A stretch of 49,786 bases of DNA, taken from contig SVRI01000010.1 of the NCBI GenBank assembly GCA_015064895.1, positions 1 through 49,786 of the forward strand, written 5' to 3'. The position numbers and the translations under genes were made by a program. Below the pieces are notes generated by a model. It made no database searches. It was not told the origin of the DNA and saw only the letters and a list, made by a program, of their open reading frames with translations. Positions 1 through 8,600 of the stretch are shown here, piece after piece; within the stretch, counting starts at the first letter, position 1; each line of letters opens with the position of its first letter. Origin of the DNA: Oscillospiraceae bacterium (lineage in GTDB: Bacteria > Bacillota > Clostridia > Oscillospirales > CAG-382).

Positions 1-501
1 ACTGGTAGAGTTGAAAGAGGTACAGTTAAGATGGCTGATGAAGTTGAAATCGTTGGTCTTAAGGAAACAAAGAAGACAACTATCACAGGTATCGAAATGT
101 TCCACAAGATGATGGATTCTGCTGAAGCAGGTGACAACATCGGTGCTCTTCTCAGAGGTATCGCTAAGAACGAAGTAGAAAAGGGTCAGGTTCTTGCTAA
201 GCCCGGTTCTATCAAGCCCCAGACAAAGTTCGAAGGTCAGGTTTACGTTCTTACAGAAAAGGAAGGCGGACGTCATAAGCCCTTCTTCTCCAACTACAGA
301 CCTCAGTTCTTCTTCAGAACAACTGACGTTACAGGTATCATCACTCTTCCCGACGGCGTTGAAATGTGCAACCCCGGCGACAACGTTAACATGAATGTTG
401 AACTCATCGTTCCCGTTGCTATGGAAGAAGGTCTCCGTTTCGCTATTCGTGAAGGCGGTAGAACAGTTGGTTCCGGTGTCGTTTCCAAGATCTTTGGTTA
501 A
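1..501 (+). CDS. tuf: Elongation factor Tu, C-terminal part (5' end outside window)
   Basis: This is the C-terminal part of EF-Tu, the GTPase that delivers aminoacyl-tRNA to the ribosome. The frame is open from base 1, so the gene is truncated by the window edge; about 166 residues remain, covering beta-barrel domains 2 and 3. Visible family landmarks are the GRVERG stretch right at the edge, the GLKETKKT region, GGRHKPFF, the [14 protein letters not shown] stretch of domain 3, and the [14 protein letters not shown]-terminus. Codon use is strongly biased, as expected for a highly expressed gene. A strong hairpin follows 40 bases after the stop. Family assignment is certain; whether it is the only tuf copy cannot be told. 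Confidence 0.97.
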   Translation, partial: TGRVERGTVKMADEVEIVGLKETKKTTITGIEMFHKMMDSAEAGDNIGALLRGIAKNEVEKGQVLAKPGSIKPQTKFEGQVYVLTEKEGGRHKPFFSNYRPQFFFRTTDVTGIITLPDGVEMCNPGDNVNMNVELIVPVAMEEGLRFAIREGGRTVGSGVVSKIFG

Positions 502-541
502 TTGATACTTTAGAACAAAAACTTCCGCGATAAGCGGTTCT

Positions 542-567
542 GATGGGAAGCCGCAAGGCTTCCCATC
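542..567 (+). terminator. Hairpin after tuf
   Basis: Perfect 11-bp stem (GATGGGAAGCC pairing with GGCTTCCCATC) closed by a GCAA tetraloop. It lies between the tuf stop and the FMN riboswitch. The following bases are A/T-rich but lack a clear T run, so it may be a weak terminator or an RNA-stabilising 3' end. Confidence 0.6.
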
Positions 568-584
568 ACTCATATATTGAAATT

Positions 585-697
585 ATCTTTCGGGGCAGGG
601 AGTGTTTCCCTACCGGCGGTATAGTCCGAGAGCGGTGAAGAACCGTTGATTTGGTGAAATTCCAAAACCGACAGTATAGTCTGGATGAAGAGAAGAT
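585..697 (+). promoter_or_regulatory. FMN riboswitch (RFN element)
   Basis: The conserved RFN core is plain: the ATCTTTCGGGGCAGGG opening, the CCCTACCGGCGGTATAGTCC block, the GATTTGGTGAAATTCC block, the CCGACAGTATAGTCTGG block and a closing AGAAGA that pairs with the ATCTTT opening. FMN binding to this aptamer normally lowers expression of riboflavin synthesis or uptake genes. The next gene is the riboflavin transporter gene ribU, which fits. A terminator-like hairpin 27 bases downstream is the probable expression platform. Confidence 0.96.
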
Positions 698-723
698 ACA
701 TTATCAGATTTATGCTATTTTTG

Positions 724-760
724 CCTTGACAAGTGTTTTTTTGTCAGGGACTTTTTCTTT
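724..760 (+). terminator. Riboswitch expression-platform terminator
   Basis: CCTTGACA pairs with TGTCAGGG (one G-T pair), followed by a T-rich run (CTTTTTCTTTT). Its position just after the FMN aptamer suggests transcription attenuation when FMN is bound. Confidence 0.7.
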
Positions 761-787
761 TATAGACCTCTGAAAGAATAAAATGAC

Positions 788-968
788 GGTGGAAAAGAAT
801 ATATTATTACCCACATAGTCCACATTTTAGTTTGGTAAAATGTGGAAAAACAAGGTTTAAAATAAGTAAAAGCACGTAAATGCGGGATGTTTTCGGTGGA
901 AAACTCCGCGGATTTGTGTGGAAATTATATTTGCTTGGTGGAAAACCGTGTGGAAACTGTTGATAATT
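788..968. other. Cluster of DnaA-box-like words in the ribU leader
   Basis: The word GTGGAAA occurs six times here (from 789, 842, 896, 918, 939 and 950) and TGTTGATAA once near 959. TGTGGAAAA at 841 is the reverse complement of TTTTCCACA, which fits the relaxed DnaA-box consensus TT(A/T)TNCACA; the others are one mismatch away. A 10-bp stem, CCACATTTTA with TAAAATGTGG at 820-845, lies inside the cluster. DnaA binding is an inference from word content only. Confidence 0.45.
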
Positions 969-1005
969 ATGTAAACCGTCAAACATTAAAGAAAAGAGGG
1001 TTACT

Positions 1006-1554
1006 ATGCGAAGTAAATCAAGGCTTGTTTCTGTAACGGGAATACTTGCTGCTATGTCGACCATCTTGTATGTTTATCCGACATTTCCGATAATTCCTGC
1101 GTTTCCATGGTTGAAAATGGATTTTGCAGATGTGCCTGCACTTTTTGCATCGGTTTTGATACACCCCGTGGTTGGCGGTGTTGTTATTTTAATCAGAAAT
1201 GCTATGCACTTACTTATTTCATCTACAGGTATGGTGGGTGAGCTGTCCAACTTTATTATCAGTGCGTTGTTTGTTGTGTCGGCAGGTATTTTTTCAAGGG
1301 CTTTAGCCAAGAATAAGTCGCTGACATTATCAAGAATTACTATTACAATGATTATTGCAATGGTTGTGCAGGCTATTGTTGCAACACTTTGTAATAAGTA
1401 TATAATGATACCTTTGTACGGTATTAAAGGGGATCCTGCCGAGTATATTCTCATGGGTGTTTTGCCTTTTAATCTTATCAAAACAGCAATAAGCTCTACA
1501 TTATTTGTTTTGATTTATAAAGCACTAATCCCCAAAATCAAGCAATATTTATAG
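1006..1554 (+). CDS. ribU: Riboflavin ECF transporter substrate-binding (S) component RibU
   Basis: Integral membrane S component that captures riboflavin and works with the shared ECF ATPase/T module, which is not encoded in this window. The 182-residue length is typical. Hydrophobic segments run through most of the protein, and the N-terminal region contains the family-like stretch FPIIPAFPWLKMDFADVPAL, in which the conserved D/E-rich loop follows the first helix. The ATG at 1006 has an AAGAGAGGGT ribosome binding site just upstream. The gene is monocistronic and preceded by an FMN riboswitch and an attenuator, so it is expected to be repressed when flavin is plentiful. The roughly 245-base leader after the attenuator is unusually long and holds DnaA-box-like repeats. 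Confidence 0.9.
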   Translation: MRSKSRLVSVTGILAAMSTILYVYPTFPIIPAFPWLKMDFADVPALFASVLIHPVVGGVVILIRNAMHLLISSTGMVGELSNFIISALFVVSAGIFSRALAKNKSLTLSRITITMIIAMVVQAIVATLCNKYIMIPLYGIKGDPAEYILMGVLPFNLIKTAISSTLFVLIYKALIPKIKQYL

Positions 1555-1627
1555 ACATTTCATGTGTTCGTCACGAAAAGTTTATATATTATTCAACTTA
1601 TAACTGTGAAATTTATTAAAAATATGA

Positions 1628-1633
1628 TATAAT
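1628..1633 (+). promoter_or_regulatory. Possible -10 element for ferredoxin
   Basis: A TATAAT hexamer sits 71 bases before the ferredoxin start in an A/T-rich stretch. The -35 position holds only a weak match (TGTGAA at 1605), so this is tentative. Confidence 0.4.
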
Positions 1634-1703
1634 TGCAACAGAGTCGGCGGATTGTATGGTTTCCGCAGGACTTTCAGCAAAAATTTTATGGAGGTGTATT
1701 TTA

Positions 1704-1874
1704 ATGGCATACGTAATTACAGACGCTTGTATCGGTTGCGGTGCATGTGCAGAAGATTGTCCCGTTAGCGCTATCAGCGAAAAGGACGGCAAGTACGAAA
1801 TCAACAAGGACGAGTGCATCGATTGCGGCGCTTGCGCAGCATCCTGCCCTGTTGAAGCTCCCGTAGCTGAATAA
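1704..1874 (+). CDS. 2x[4Fe-4S] ferredoxin
   Basis: A 56-residue electron carrier of the clostridial type. Two CxxCxxCxxxCP motifs are intact: CIGCGACAEDCP near residues 9-20 and CIDCGACAASCP near 38-49, so each of two [4Fe-4S] clusters has its four cysteines. The start at 1704 is chosen because GGAGGTG lies at a proper distance and the product has the usual ferredoxin length; an in-frame ATG 48 bases upstream has no ribosome binding site. It would serve low-potential redox enzymes such as pyruvate:ferredoxin oxidoreductase or hydrogenase, none of which is nearby. A terminator follows. Confidence 0.95.
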   Translation: MAYVITDACIGCGACAEDCPVSAISEKDGKYEINKDECIDCGACAASCPVEAPVAE

Positions 1875-1950
1875 TCGGCGGGGAAGCCCCGCGGCATAAT
1901 TCGCGGGAAACAAAGTACGTAAACACATTGTGTTATTCGCGTAACAAACC

Positions 1951-1985
1951 AAACCCAACCACCAGGACACGGCGGTTGGGTTTTT
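1951..1985 (+). terminator. Rho-independent terminator after ferredoxin
   Basis: AACCCAACC pairs with GGTTGGGTT across a loop of about 15 bases that can extend the stem (ACC with GGC/GGT), followed by TTTTT. Confidence 0.85.
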
Positions 1986-2001
1986 GCTATTTAGTTTACA
2001 C

Positions 2002-2030
2002 TTTACAATCGTAGGATTATGTGCTATAAT
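2002..2030 (+). promoter_or_regulatory. Promoter for the PHP/HAD gene pair
   Basis: TTTACA at 2002-2007 and TATAAT at 2025-2030 with a 17-base spacer, 31 bases before the start codon at 2062. It matches the vegetative sigma-A consensus well. Confidence 0.8.
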
Positions 2031-2061
2031 AAACACATAACAAAACGAAAGAAGAAAAATC

Positions 2062-2892
2062 ATGCCAATCTGCGACCTTCATGTACATACAAAAATATCT
2101 TCAGATGCCGAGCAGACGCCGGAAAACAACAGTCTGACATTCTGTAAAACGGCAATCGAAAGAGGAATAAAGCATATAGCATTTACCGAACACTATGACA
2201 TAATACCCGATCCGGGTGCTATTACCTGCGATGCCTTTGAGGCAAAACGAGCAGCCCTTGAGGCAAGGGAAATGTACGGTGACAGGATTGATGTCATCCA
2301 CGGCATTGAGCTTGCTCATATTCACAGACCCGAATGCAAGCCTGTCGGCGAAAAGGTGCTTGAGGATGTAACTCCCGACTTTGTTCTCGGTTCGTATCAT
2401 ATCATGGATGATGGTACAGACTATTATACAATGGACTTTTCACAATATAGTGACGAATTTCTTCTTGCAAGCCTTGATAAGTATCTTGAAGAAATACACT
2501 ATTTTGCAAAGACATGCGATTTCGATTCACTTGCACACTGTACATACCCTTTAAGATATTTTCATATGCACGGACGACTCGGCATCATTGACATGAAAAA
2601 GTATAATGAACCCTATGCCGAAATCTTTAAAACTCTTATTTCCCGTGGAAAAAGCATGGAGATTAATTCCTCAACCATGAGAGGTAATTACGGAGAACCT
2701 CTTCCTTGCTTTGAACTGGTAAAACTGTATATTGACCTTGGCGGAAAGAGATTGACACTCGGTTCTGACGGTCATCACTATGACCTTGTCGGTACAAAGA
2801 TAGACGAAGTTCAGGATTATGTAAAGAGCCTCGGTATAGAAGGCGTATATGTCTACCATAACAGACAGGAATCTTTTGTAAAATTCGATTAA
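2062..2892 (+). CDS. PHP-family phosphatase, histidinol-phosphatase (HisK) type
   Basis: A 276-residue member of the PHP metallo-phosphoesterase family. The first metal motif is HVH at residues 7-9 in the N-terminal CDLHVHTKISSD stretch; FTEHYD at 41-46 and a C-terminal GSDGHH stretch supply further ligands. Length and architecture match HisK histidinol-phosphatases, which remove phosphate from L-histidinol phosphate, but no other his gene is present, so another phosphate ester is possible. A good sigma-A promoter lies upstream. The gene is followed after 9 bases by a HAD phosphatase, and the two are probably co-transcribed. Confidence 0.85.
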   Translation: MPICDLHVHTKISSDAEQTPENNSLTFCKTAIERGIKHIAFTEHYDIIPDPGAITCDAFEAKRAALEAREMYGDRIDVIHGIELAHIHRPECKPVGEKVLEDVTPDFVLGSYHIMDDGTDYYTMDFSQYSDEFLLASLDKYLEEIHYFAKTCDFDSLAHCTYPLRYFHMHGRLGIIDMKKYNEPYAEIFKTLISRGKSMEINSSTMRGNYGEPLPCFELVKLYIDLGGKRLTLGSDGHHYDLVGTKIDEVQDYVKSLGIEGVYVYHNRQESFVKFD

Positions 2893-2901
2893 GAGGTTAA
2901 A

Positions 2902-3663
2902 ATGATTAAACTTGTTGTAAGCGACGTTGACGGTACAATACTGAAAAAAGGCGAAACAAAGGTATCGGAGAACGTTTTTGAAGCAATTGAAAAACTGAAA
3001 TCGGCAGACAAGACGGTTGCAATATCTTCAGGCAGAACCTACGGCAGCCTTGAAAATTTGTTTGCACCCGTGAAAAAGGATTTGTATTTTATCTGCTGCG
3101 ACGGTGCGGTAATAATTCATAACGATAAGGTTGTGTATTGTAAACAGATAGGAGCAGGGGATGTAATGAGCATACTCAGACGCCCCGAATACGAGGACTG
3201 CGGAATTATGCTGTGTACACCAAAGATGTCATACGTAATCCGCGGCAGTGAGGATTTTTCAATAACTGCCGAAAGACAAAGCGGAGAGGACACCTTCTAC
3301 ATTGAAAACTTGTATAGCTTAAAGGATCCGATAATCAAAATTGCAGTATGGTCAAAGGACGGCAAAGCCGTACCCCTTAACTTTTTGCCAAAGTCCTTGC
3401 GTATAAGCTATCTTTCCGATGAATGGTGCGAGTATACAAGTGCCATTTCCGATAAAGGACTTGCCGTTTCCGACCTTCAGATGCGTCTTTATATGACAAA
3501 GTTTGATACGGCGGCAATAGGAGACGGAATCAATGATATAGTAATGATGAAAAAGGCAAAAATGGCGGTAAGTGCCAATAAATCCTACCCCGGGCTTGTG
3601 CCTGTCTGTAACTATCACACCGACGATGTGGCGGGATTTCTTGAAAATTTATGTGATCAGTAA
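2902..3663 (+). CDS. HAD-superfamily hydrolase, Cof-type (subfamily IIB)
   Basis: A 253-residue cytoplasmic phosphatase. Motif I is DVDGT at residues 8-12, with D8 the predicted nucleophile and D10 the acid; motif II is the ISSGRT stretch near 41; motif IV is GDGIND at 207-212. Cof-type enzymes have a C2 cap between motifs II and III and dephosphorylate sugar phosphates, flavin mononucleotide or similar small molecules; the exact substrate cannot be read from sequence. AAGAGG precedes the start. It is the second gene of a two-gene unit with the PHP phosphatase. Its stop codon directly touches the terminal repeat of a non-coding element. Confidence 0.88.
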   Translation: MIKLVVSDVDGTILKKGETKVSENVFEAIEKLKSADKTVAISSGRTYGSLENLFAPVKKDLYFICCDGAVIIHNDKVVYCKQIGAGDVMSILRRPEYEDCGIMLCTPKMSYVIRGSEDFSITAERQSGEDTFYIENLYSLKDPIIKIAVWSKDGKAVPLNFLPKSLRISYLSDEWCEYTSAISDKGLAVSDLQMRLYMTKFDTAAIGDGINDIVMMKKAKMAVSANKSYPGLVPVCNYHTDDVAGFLENLCDQ

Positions 3664-3705
3664 AAAAGAGCACCGATTAGGTAGGCTTCACATAGGGAAT
3701 AAATT

Positions 3706-3738
3706 AAAGTCAGTGAGTTCTATTCTTGCTGGCTTTTT
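3706..3738 (+). terminator. Terminator-like hairpin, HAD side of R1
   Basis: AAAGTCAGTGAG can pair over 12 positions with CTTGCTGGCTTT, using G-U pairs only on this strand, followed by TTTTT. It lies 42 bases after the HAD stop. The same hairpin ends R2 (after mnmM) and R3 (after the AraC gene). Confidence 0.75.
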
Positions 3739-4385
3739 ATATTATTCTTTCTGTACTTTTGTATCGACAAAAGTACCAAAAACGCCCACTCAAAAAGAGG
3801 GGATGGCTCATTCGGGAAAAGCAAAGTGCAAAAAGGCAAATTTTGACTAGGACAAATAAAACATGCTACTTCTACGAAGCCGTCAAAATTTGGGCATCTT
3901 CAAACTTAAACTATACTGCCACCCTCATTCCGCTGACCTCCCCTCTTTCGCCGTGGCGGCTTAACGCCCCTCAACACGGGCAAGAAAATTTTAAAATCCA
4001 AGCATTTGGTGTCGCGTAAAACATGTTCTGAAACAACGATGTTTGAAATTTTATAGCTGAACCGATTAAATACACTTAAAATTCGCACAAACACCCTTGT
4101 GAGAGGTAAGCCGCCGCGGGTCGGGAAAGCCCGACAGCAATATTTGTCATTTTGACGGTTTTCGGTATGCCGTCAAAATGACGGTTTGTCAGCGGCGACT
4201 CGCCGCCGAGCCCTCTTTCCTGTTGAGCGGAGAATTTTTGGTTCTTTTGTTTCGGGACAAAAGAACGAATAAAAGATGTTGTTTATGCGACACCTACAGT
4301 CTGCTTATTGCGAGTATTCCCCGTGTATTTGCCGTCGGGCTTCCCCGACCACCGCAGTGACGAAACACTCTCAAAAATAAAAAGA

Positions 4386-4407
4386 AAGGCGTACCGCAGT
4401 ACGCCTT
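4386..4407 (-). terminator. Terminator hairpin, WYL side of R1
   Basis: AAGGCGTAC pairs perfectly with GTACGCCTT around a 4-base loop. On the minus strand it is followed by a T-rich tail. It is 51 bases beyond the stop of the WYL regulator gene. The same hairpin is found in R2 and R3. Confidence 0.85.
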
Positions 4408-4458
4408 CAAATGGTATTCATCCCTAAGGAAACACCCCTTATTCGGTGCTCTTTTGCA

Positions 4459-5451
4459 TCATTTATACATTGAGATTACATTTTCCGTATAAGCTTTAAA
4501 TTCATCCGTCACATTCTGAGGGGTTGCGATTTTCACCATGTCACCTAAGGAAAACAGCCAGCCGAAGAAATGGGGACTGACAACCACGTTGCAGTAAACG
4601 TATACTTTGCCCGCATTTTCACTTTTTCTCATCATGACGTCCTTGCCGAAACGGTCTATAATAACTCCGCATAGCTTTTCGTCAAATTCAAGACAAACCT
4701 GCGTGTCTTTACCGCCGAACATGGAAAAGACTTTTTTTGAGTACATGGAAATGTCTGTTTCTTCAAACTTTTTCCTGCCTTTGCGTGCGTGTTCTGTTAC
4801 AGAAATTTCTATCATCTTGTCAACGCGGTAATGCTTTATCATGTCGGCTTCTTCGTCAAAGGCAACGAGATAGTAGTTTTCATCGTCCCAGTTGAGTGCA
4901 TACGGGCTTACATGATACTTTTTGCCGTCATGACGAAGCACCCGCTCCTTGTTGGCATCGTATTCAAAGTATCTGAAGGTGATGGACAGATTTTTGGTAA
5001 TGGCATTGTGAATCTTGTCAACATTGTAGTAAATGCTTTCGTTCATGCTCTTAATACGCCCTTGGCTTATAACCTGACGTGAAAGCGTCATTGCCTCATG
5101 CCTTGAGCATAGAGTTTCAAGCTTGCCTATAAGCTGTTTTGACTTTTTGTCGGTGATAAACTTTGCCACCTGCACTGCATCTACAAGGAGCTTGAGCTCA
5201 GATACCTCAAAGGTTCTGTCGGCAACGTAGTACCCTGTTGTACCGCCCTGCTTTATGCTCATGACATCTGTACCGAAGGCACGCAGATTTTCGAAATCGT
5301 CATAAAGACTCTTTCTTTCCGCCTTTATACCGACAGAATCGAGATAATCAATTATGTCATTTATTGTCGCTGTGTGGTTTTCGTCGGTGTTTTCAAGGAA
5401 AAATTTGTTGAGATAGAGAAGCTTTAACTTCTGACCCTGCTGTTTTGCCAT
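4459..5451 (-). CDS. WYL-domain transcriptional regulator
   Basis: A 330-residue regulator of the DeoR-like HTH plus WYL type. The N-terminal quarter reads as a winged helix (residues about 7-60, containing a TINDIIDYL helix and the KAERKSLYDDFENL recognition region). The middle to C-terminal part carries the WYL fold, with FRYFEYD, the YHVSPYALNWDDENYYLVAF stretch and HYRVDKM. WYL proteins bind ligands, sometimes nucleic acid, to modulate DNA binding. The start at 5451 is preferred over a GTG at 5457 because AAGGAGG lies 7 bases before it and only 1-2 bases before the GTG. It diverges from the large cohesin protein gene and may or may not control it. Confidence 0.88.
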   Translation of the reverse strand: MAKQQGQKLKLLYLNKFFLENTDENHTATINDIIDYLDSVGIKAERKSLYDDFENLRAFGTDVMSIKQGGTTGYYVADRTFEVSELKLLVDAVQVAKFITDKKSKQLIGKLETLCSRHEAMTLSRQVISQGRIKSMNESIYYNVDKIHNAITKNLSITFRYFEYDANKERVLRHDGKKYHVSPYALNWDDENYYLVAFDEEADMIKHYRVDKMIEISVTEHARKGRKKFEETDISMYSKKVFSMFGGKDTQVCLEFDEKLCGVIIDRFGKDVMMRKSENAGKVYVYCNVVVSPHFFGWLFSLGDMVKIATPQNVTDEFKAYTENVISMYK

Positions 5452-5578
5452 GTCCACGCCTCCTTTTCTTTATTGTAGCATAAAAAATGTTTAGTGTAAA
5501 GGATAATAAATCAGCTTTGTATTTTTTAATGTTTACCAAAAAAGTAACAAACACTCTTCCTTTCCCACAAAAAACACG

Positions 5579-5607
5579 TTGACAAGGCAATTGTTTTGTG
5601 ATAGAAT
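5579..5607 (+). promoter_or_regulatory. Promoter of the cohesin/dockerin protein gene
   Basis: TTGACA at 5579-5584 and TAGAAT at 5602-5607 with a 17-base spacer, 55 bases before the start codon. Confidence 0.8.
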
Positions 5608-5662
5608 TACAATGATAGATAGTATAAACCCCGAAATGTCACAAAAAATGAGGAGAAAAAAC

Positions 5663-8600
5663 ATGAAGAAAAGACTATTTTCCCTTTTACTTGCAGTGCT
5701 GATGATGTTTTCTGTTCTTTCTGTAGGTGTTTTTGCAGAAGATTCGGATGCAGACTTGTCAGAACAGTATATGGTGCAGTTTACGGTTGAAAAGGTAACT
5801 GTAGATAACGATGACGAAACCGTCAGCGTTGACATCATACTTGACAAAAACGCAGGCTTTGCAGGTATGATATATCAGCTCAACTTCAACAAGGATGTGC
5901 TTTCTCTTGAAGAAAATCCTACGGTCGGAGAGAACATGGGCTTTGAATTTACCGGCGGCGAGTTCGGAGAAGGAAAGCATATAGGTATGCTTGTGTCCGA
6001 AACGAATGTTTATGAACTCGGCACTCTCCTTACATATACATTCAAAATCAAGCCCGATGCAAAGGCAGGTGCATACGGTATTTCCCTTATTACTGCCGGC
6101 ACAGCCGATCTTCCCGACGGAGGAAGCATCGAACTTGAAGTAATGGACGAAGACTTTTATGTGCTTGACAACACTTCCACACTCGGAAGCGTTACAATTC
6201 CGGGATATACTGTATCTTATGACGGCAACGGCGGTACAGGTGCTCCTGCAAGTGTTACAAAGTCCAAGAACATAGACATACAGGTAAGCTCCGCAGTTCC
6301 CGTAAGAGACGGTTATCAGTTCCTCGGTTGGGCGACAAGCTCGGATGCCGATACTGCCGAATATAAAGCAGGCGACAAGTACAGCGAAAACGCAGATGTT
6401 ACGTTGTATGCTGTATGGAAGAAGCTCCAGTTAACTGCGGGAAGCGTTGATATAACAGCATCAACTGCCGAAGCAAAGGTGGGCGAAGAGGTTGAAATTG
6501 CAATAAGCCTTTCAAATCACCTCGGCATTAACGGCGTGCAGATGGATGTTGTCTTTGATGATACAAGACTAAAGTATGTTTCGGCAGAGTTGGTAGAACA
6601 TGATGACGAAACCATTACTCTCGATAAGTTTAACTTTGTACCTCCGAATGTAGATGCTGTTACCAACAAGATGACAATCGGTCTTGTAGAGCCCACAACC
6701 GTTGCAAACCTTATCGGTGAGGGTGAGGTAGTCAGAATCAAGTTCAAGGTGCTTGACACAGCACAGGACGGATTTGCAGAAGTATCCATAGTTCCCACAA
6801 GAGCATATTGCCTTGGTGAAGGGCTTGCATGGGCAGACATGACAACCAATGTTACAAACGGCGGTGTAACAGTCAAGAACGAAATCCTCGGTGATATTAA
6901 CCACGACGAAAAGGTTAACGCCGATGACGCGGTGCTCCTCCTTAACCATCTGACACATGATGAAGCAATCGAATATAAGGGCTCGCTTGACTTCAACGGC
7001 GACGGTGATGAAAACAAGGGCGACGTAGTAACACTCCTCAGAACTATACTCTTCCCCGATGACTTCTCTCTTGAAGAAGCATCCCTTGAAGCAGAAGCGG
7101 CTGCTACATATACATTTGAAAGCAAGCTCGGTTATACAGGCGAAGAAATTGAAGTAGCAGTTTCTCTTGAAACACTCGAAACATTTAAGGCTGCAGGTAT
7201 TGCAAATATCAGCTATGACAAGGATGCATTCACACTTAACAGTTGTACTTTAGCACGTGACTTTGATGCTCTTACATCCTTTGGCAATTTCTCTGACGAG
7301 ACAATTGTAGCTCTTGATGAAAGCGATATTGCTTCCTATAACGGTGCATTTGCGGTTCTCAAGTTCACAATTGATGAAAATGCCGAACCCGGCACATATA
7401 CAATCACAGCTACTCCCGGTCTTGCAGGTGAAGACTTAATCAGTTCTTCTGTTTCCTCCGGTACTATAGAAGTAAAGCATATCAGCGAAAAGCCCATTAT
7501 TCCCGTAGAGGAAGTAGACATTACTGCATCTACCGGTTACGTACCCGTAGGCGGAACATTACATCTTGAAGCAGTAGTCACTCCCGAAGAGGCAACAAAC
7601 AAAAAACTTACATGGACTTCCTCCAATGAAGAGGTTGCAACGGTTGACGAAGACGGCGTTGTTAGTGCACATAAGGCAGGTACAGCTAAGATTACAGCAA
7701 CTTCCGATAACGGCAAGCAGGATACATGTACAGTAAATGTAATTATCCCTGCCGATGCCATTGACCTTTCGGGTATCAAGGCTACATCCGTAGCACCCAC
7801 AAAGTATATTACACTTAAGGCAAAGGCTGTTTGTGAAGATGGCAGCAAGCCCTATAAAGCAGATGTATACTATAGTATTATCGACGGTGAAGAACTTGCA
7901 ACTATAGATGCAAAAGGCAAGCTCATTGCAGGTGAAGAAGAAGGCGATGTTACAGTAAGAGTAACAGCCGCTTACGGCACAGAAACAGCTTACACAGATA
8001 TCGTAATCAAGATTTGTCTCAACCTTGCATCAAAGGTTACACTCAATAAGACAAAGGCAGGTATTGCACTTGGCTACGGCGACCTCAAACTTGATGCTGT
8101 AATGATAAGCAAGACAGGCGAATGCACAGATACACTCACATGGTCTGTAGATAAGCCTGAAATTGCAACAGTAGACGAAAACGGCGTAGTTACGGCACAC
8201 TCCGTAGGTAAGGCAAAGGTTACTGCAATGGCAGGCAGCGGTAAGAAGGCAACATGTACCGTAACAGTCGGCGAAGTGCCCACAACAAAGGTTGATATTT
8301 CCGGCATCAAGGCTACATCCGTAGCACCCGCAAAGAATATCACACTCAAGGCAAAGGCGGCACGCGATGATAAGGTGAAACCCGTAAGCACAGCCGTTGA
8401 TTATGAAATTATAGAAGGTGCACATCTTGCAACAATCGATGCAAAGGGCAAGCTTATAGCAGGCGAAGAAGAGGGCGAAGTTGTTGTAAGAATCAAGGCT
8501 GAAGCAGGTACAGAAGATGCTTACGAAATAGTAACAGTCAGAATCTGCTCGGGTCTTGCTTCAAAGGTAACACTTAACAAGACAAAGGCTGCTATGGCAC

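Larger units (their letters stand above)
3664..4455 (-). repeat. Mosaic non-coding repeat element, copy R1
   Basis: A 0.79-kb element filling the gap between the convergent HAD and WYL genes. It is bounded by a 13-bp perfect inverted repeat, AAAAGAGCACCGA (3664-3676 and, inverted, 4443-4455). Inside are two oppositely oriented modules: B at 3753-3978, starting with a GTACTTTTG/CAAAAGTAC hairpin, and A at 4098-4266, starting with a GTTCTTTTGT/ACAAAAGAAC hairpin. Each module ends in a conserved block reading ...CTCTTTCGCCGTGGCGGCTTAA... or a variant. A core at 3979-4097 is nearly identical to the core of copy R3, and 4270-4372 is essentially identical to 15082-15186 of copy R2. Terminator-like hairpins lie at both ends. 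No convincing reading frame and no target-site duplication were seen. Confidence 0.85.

Noticed and set aside
4178..4360. Small open frame in R1 whose peptide partly recurs in the galK extension
   Set aside because: The shared peptide comes from shared repeat DNA read in the same frame by chance; other copies break the frame and there is no ribosome binding site.
3664..4455. CRISPR array or group II intron as explanation of the repeats
   Set aside because: No regular short repeats with spacers; no reverse transcriptase and no domain V-like hairpin was recognised.
8030..8425. Cysteine-rich open frame antisense to the BIG2 repeats
   Set aside because: It is an antisense shadow of repetitive codons (TGT/TGC from ACA/GCA); no start signal.
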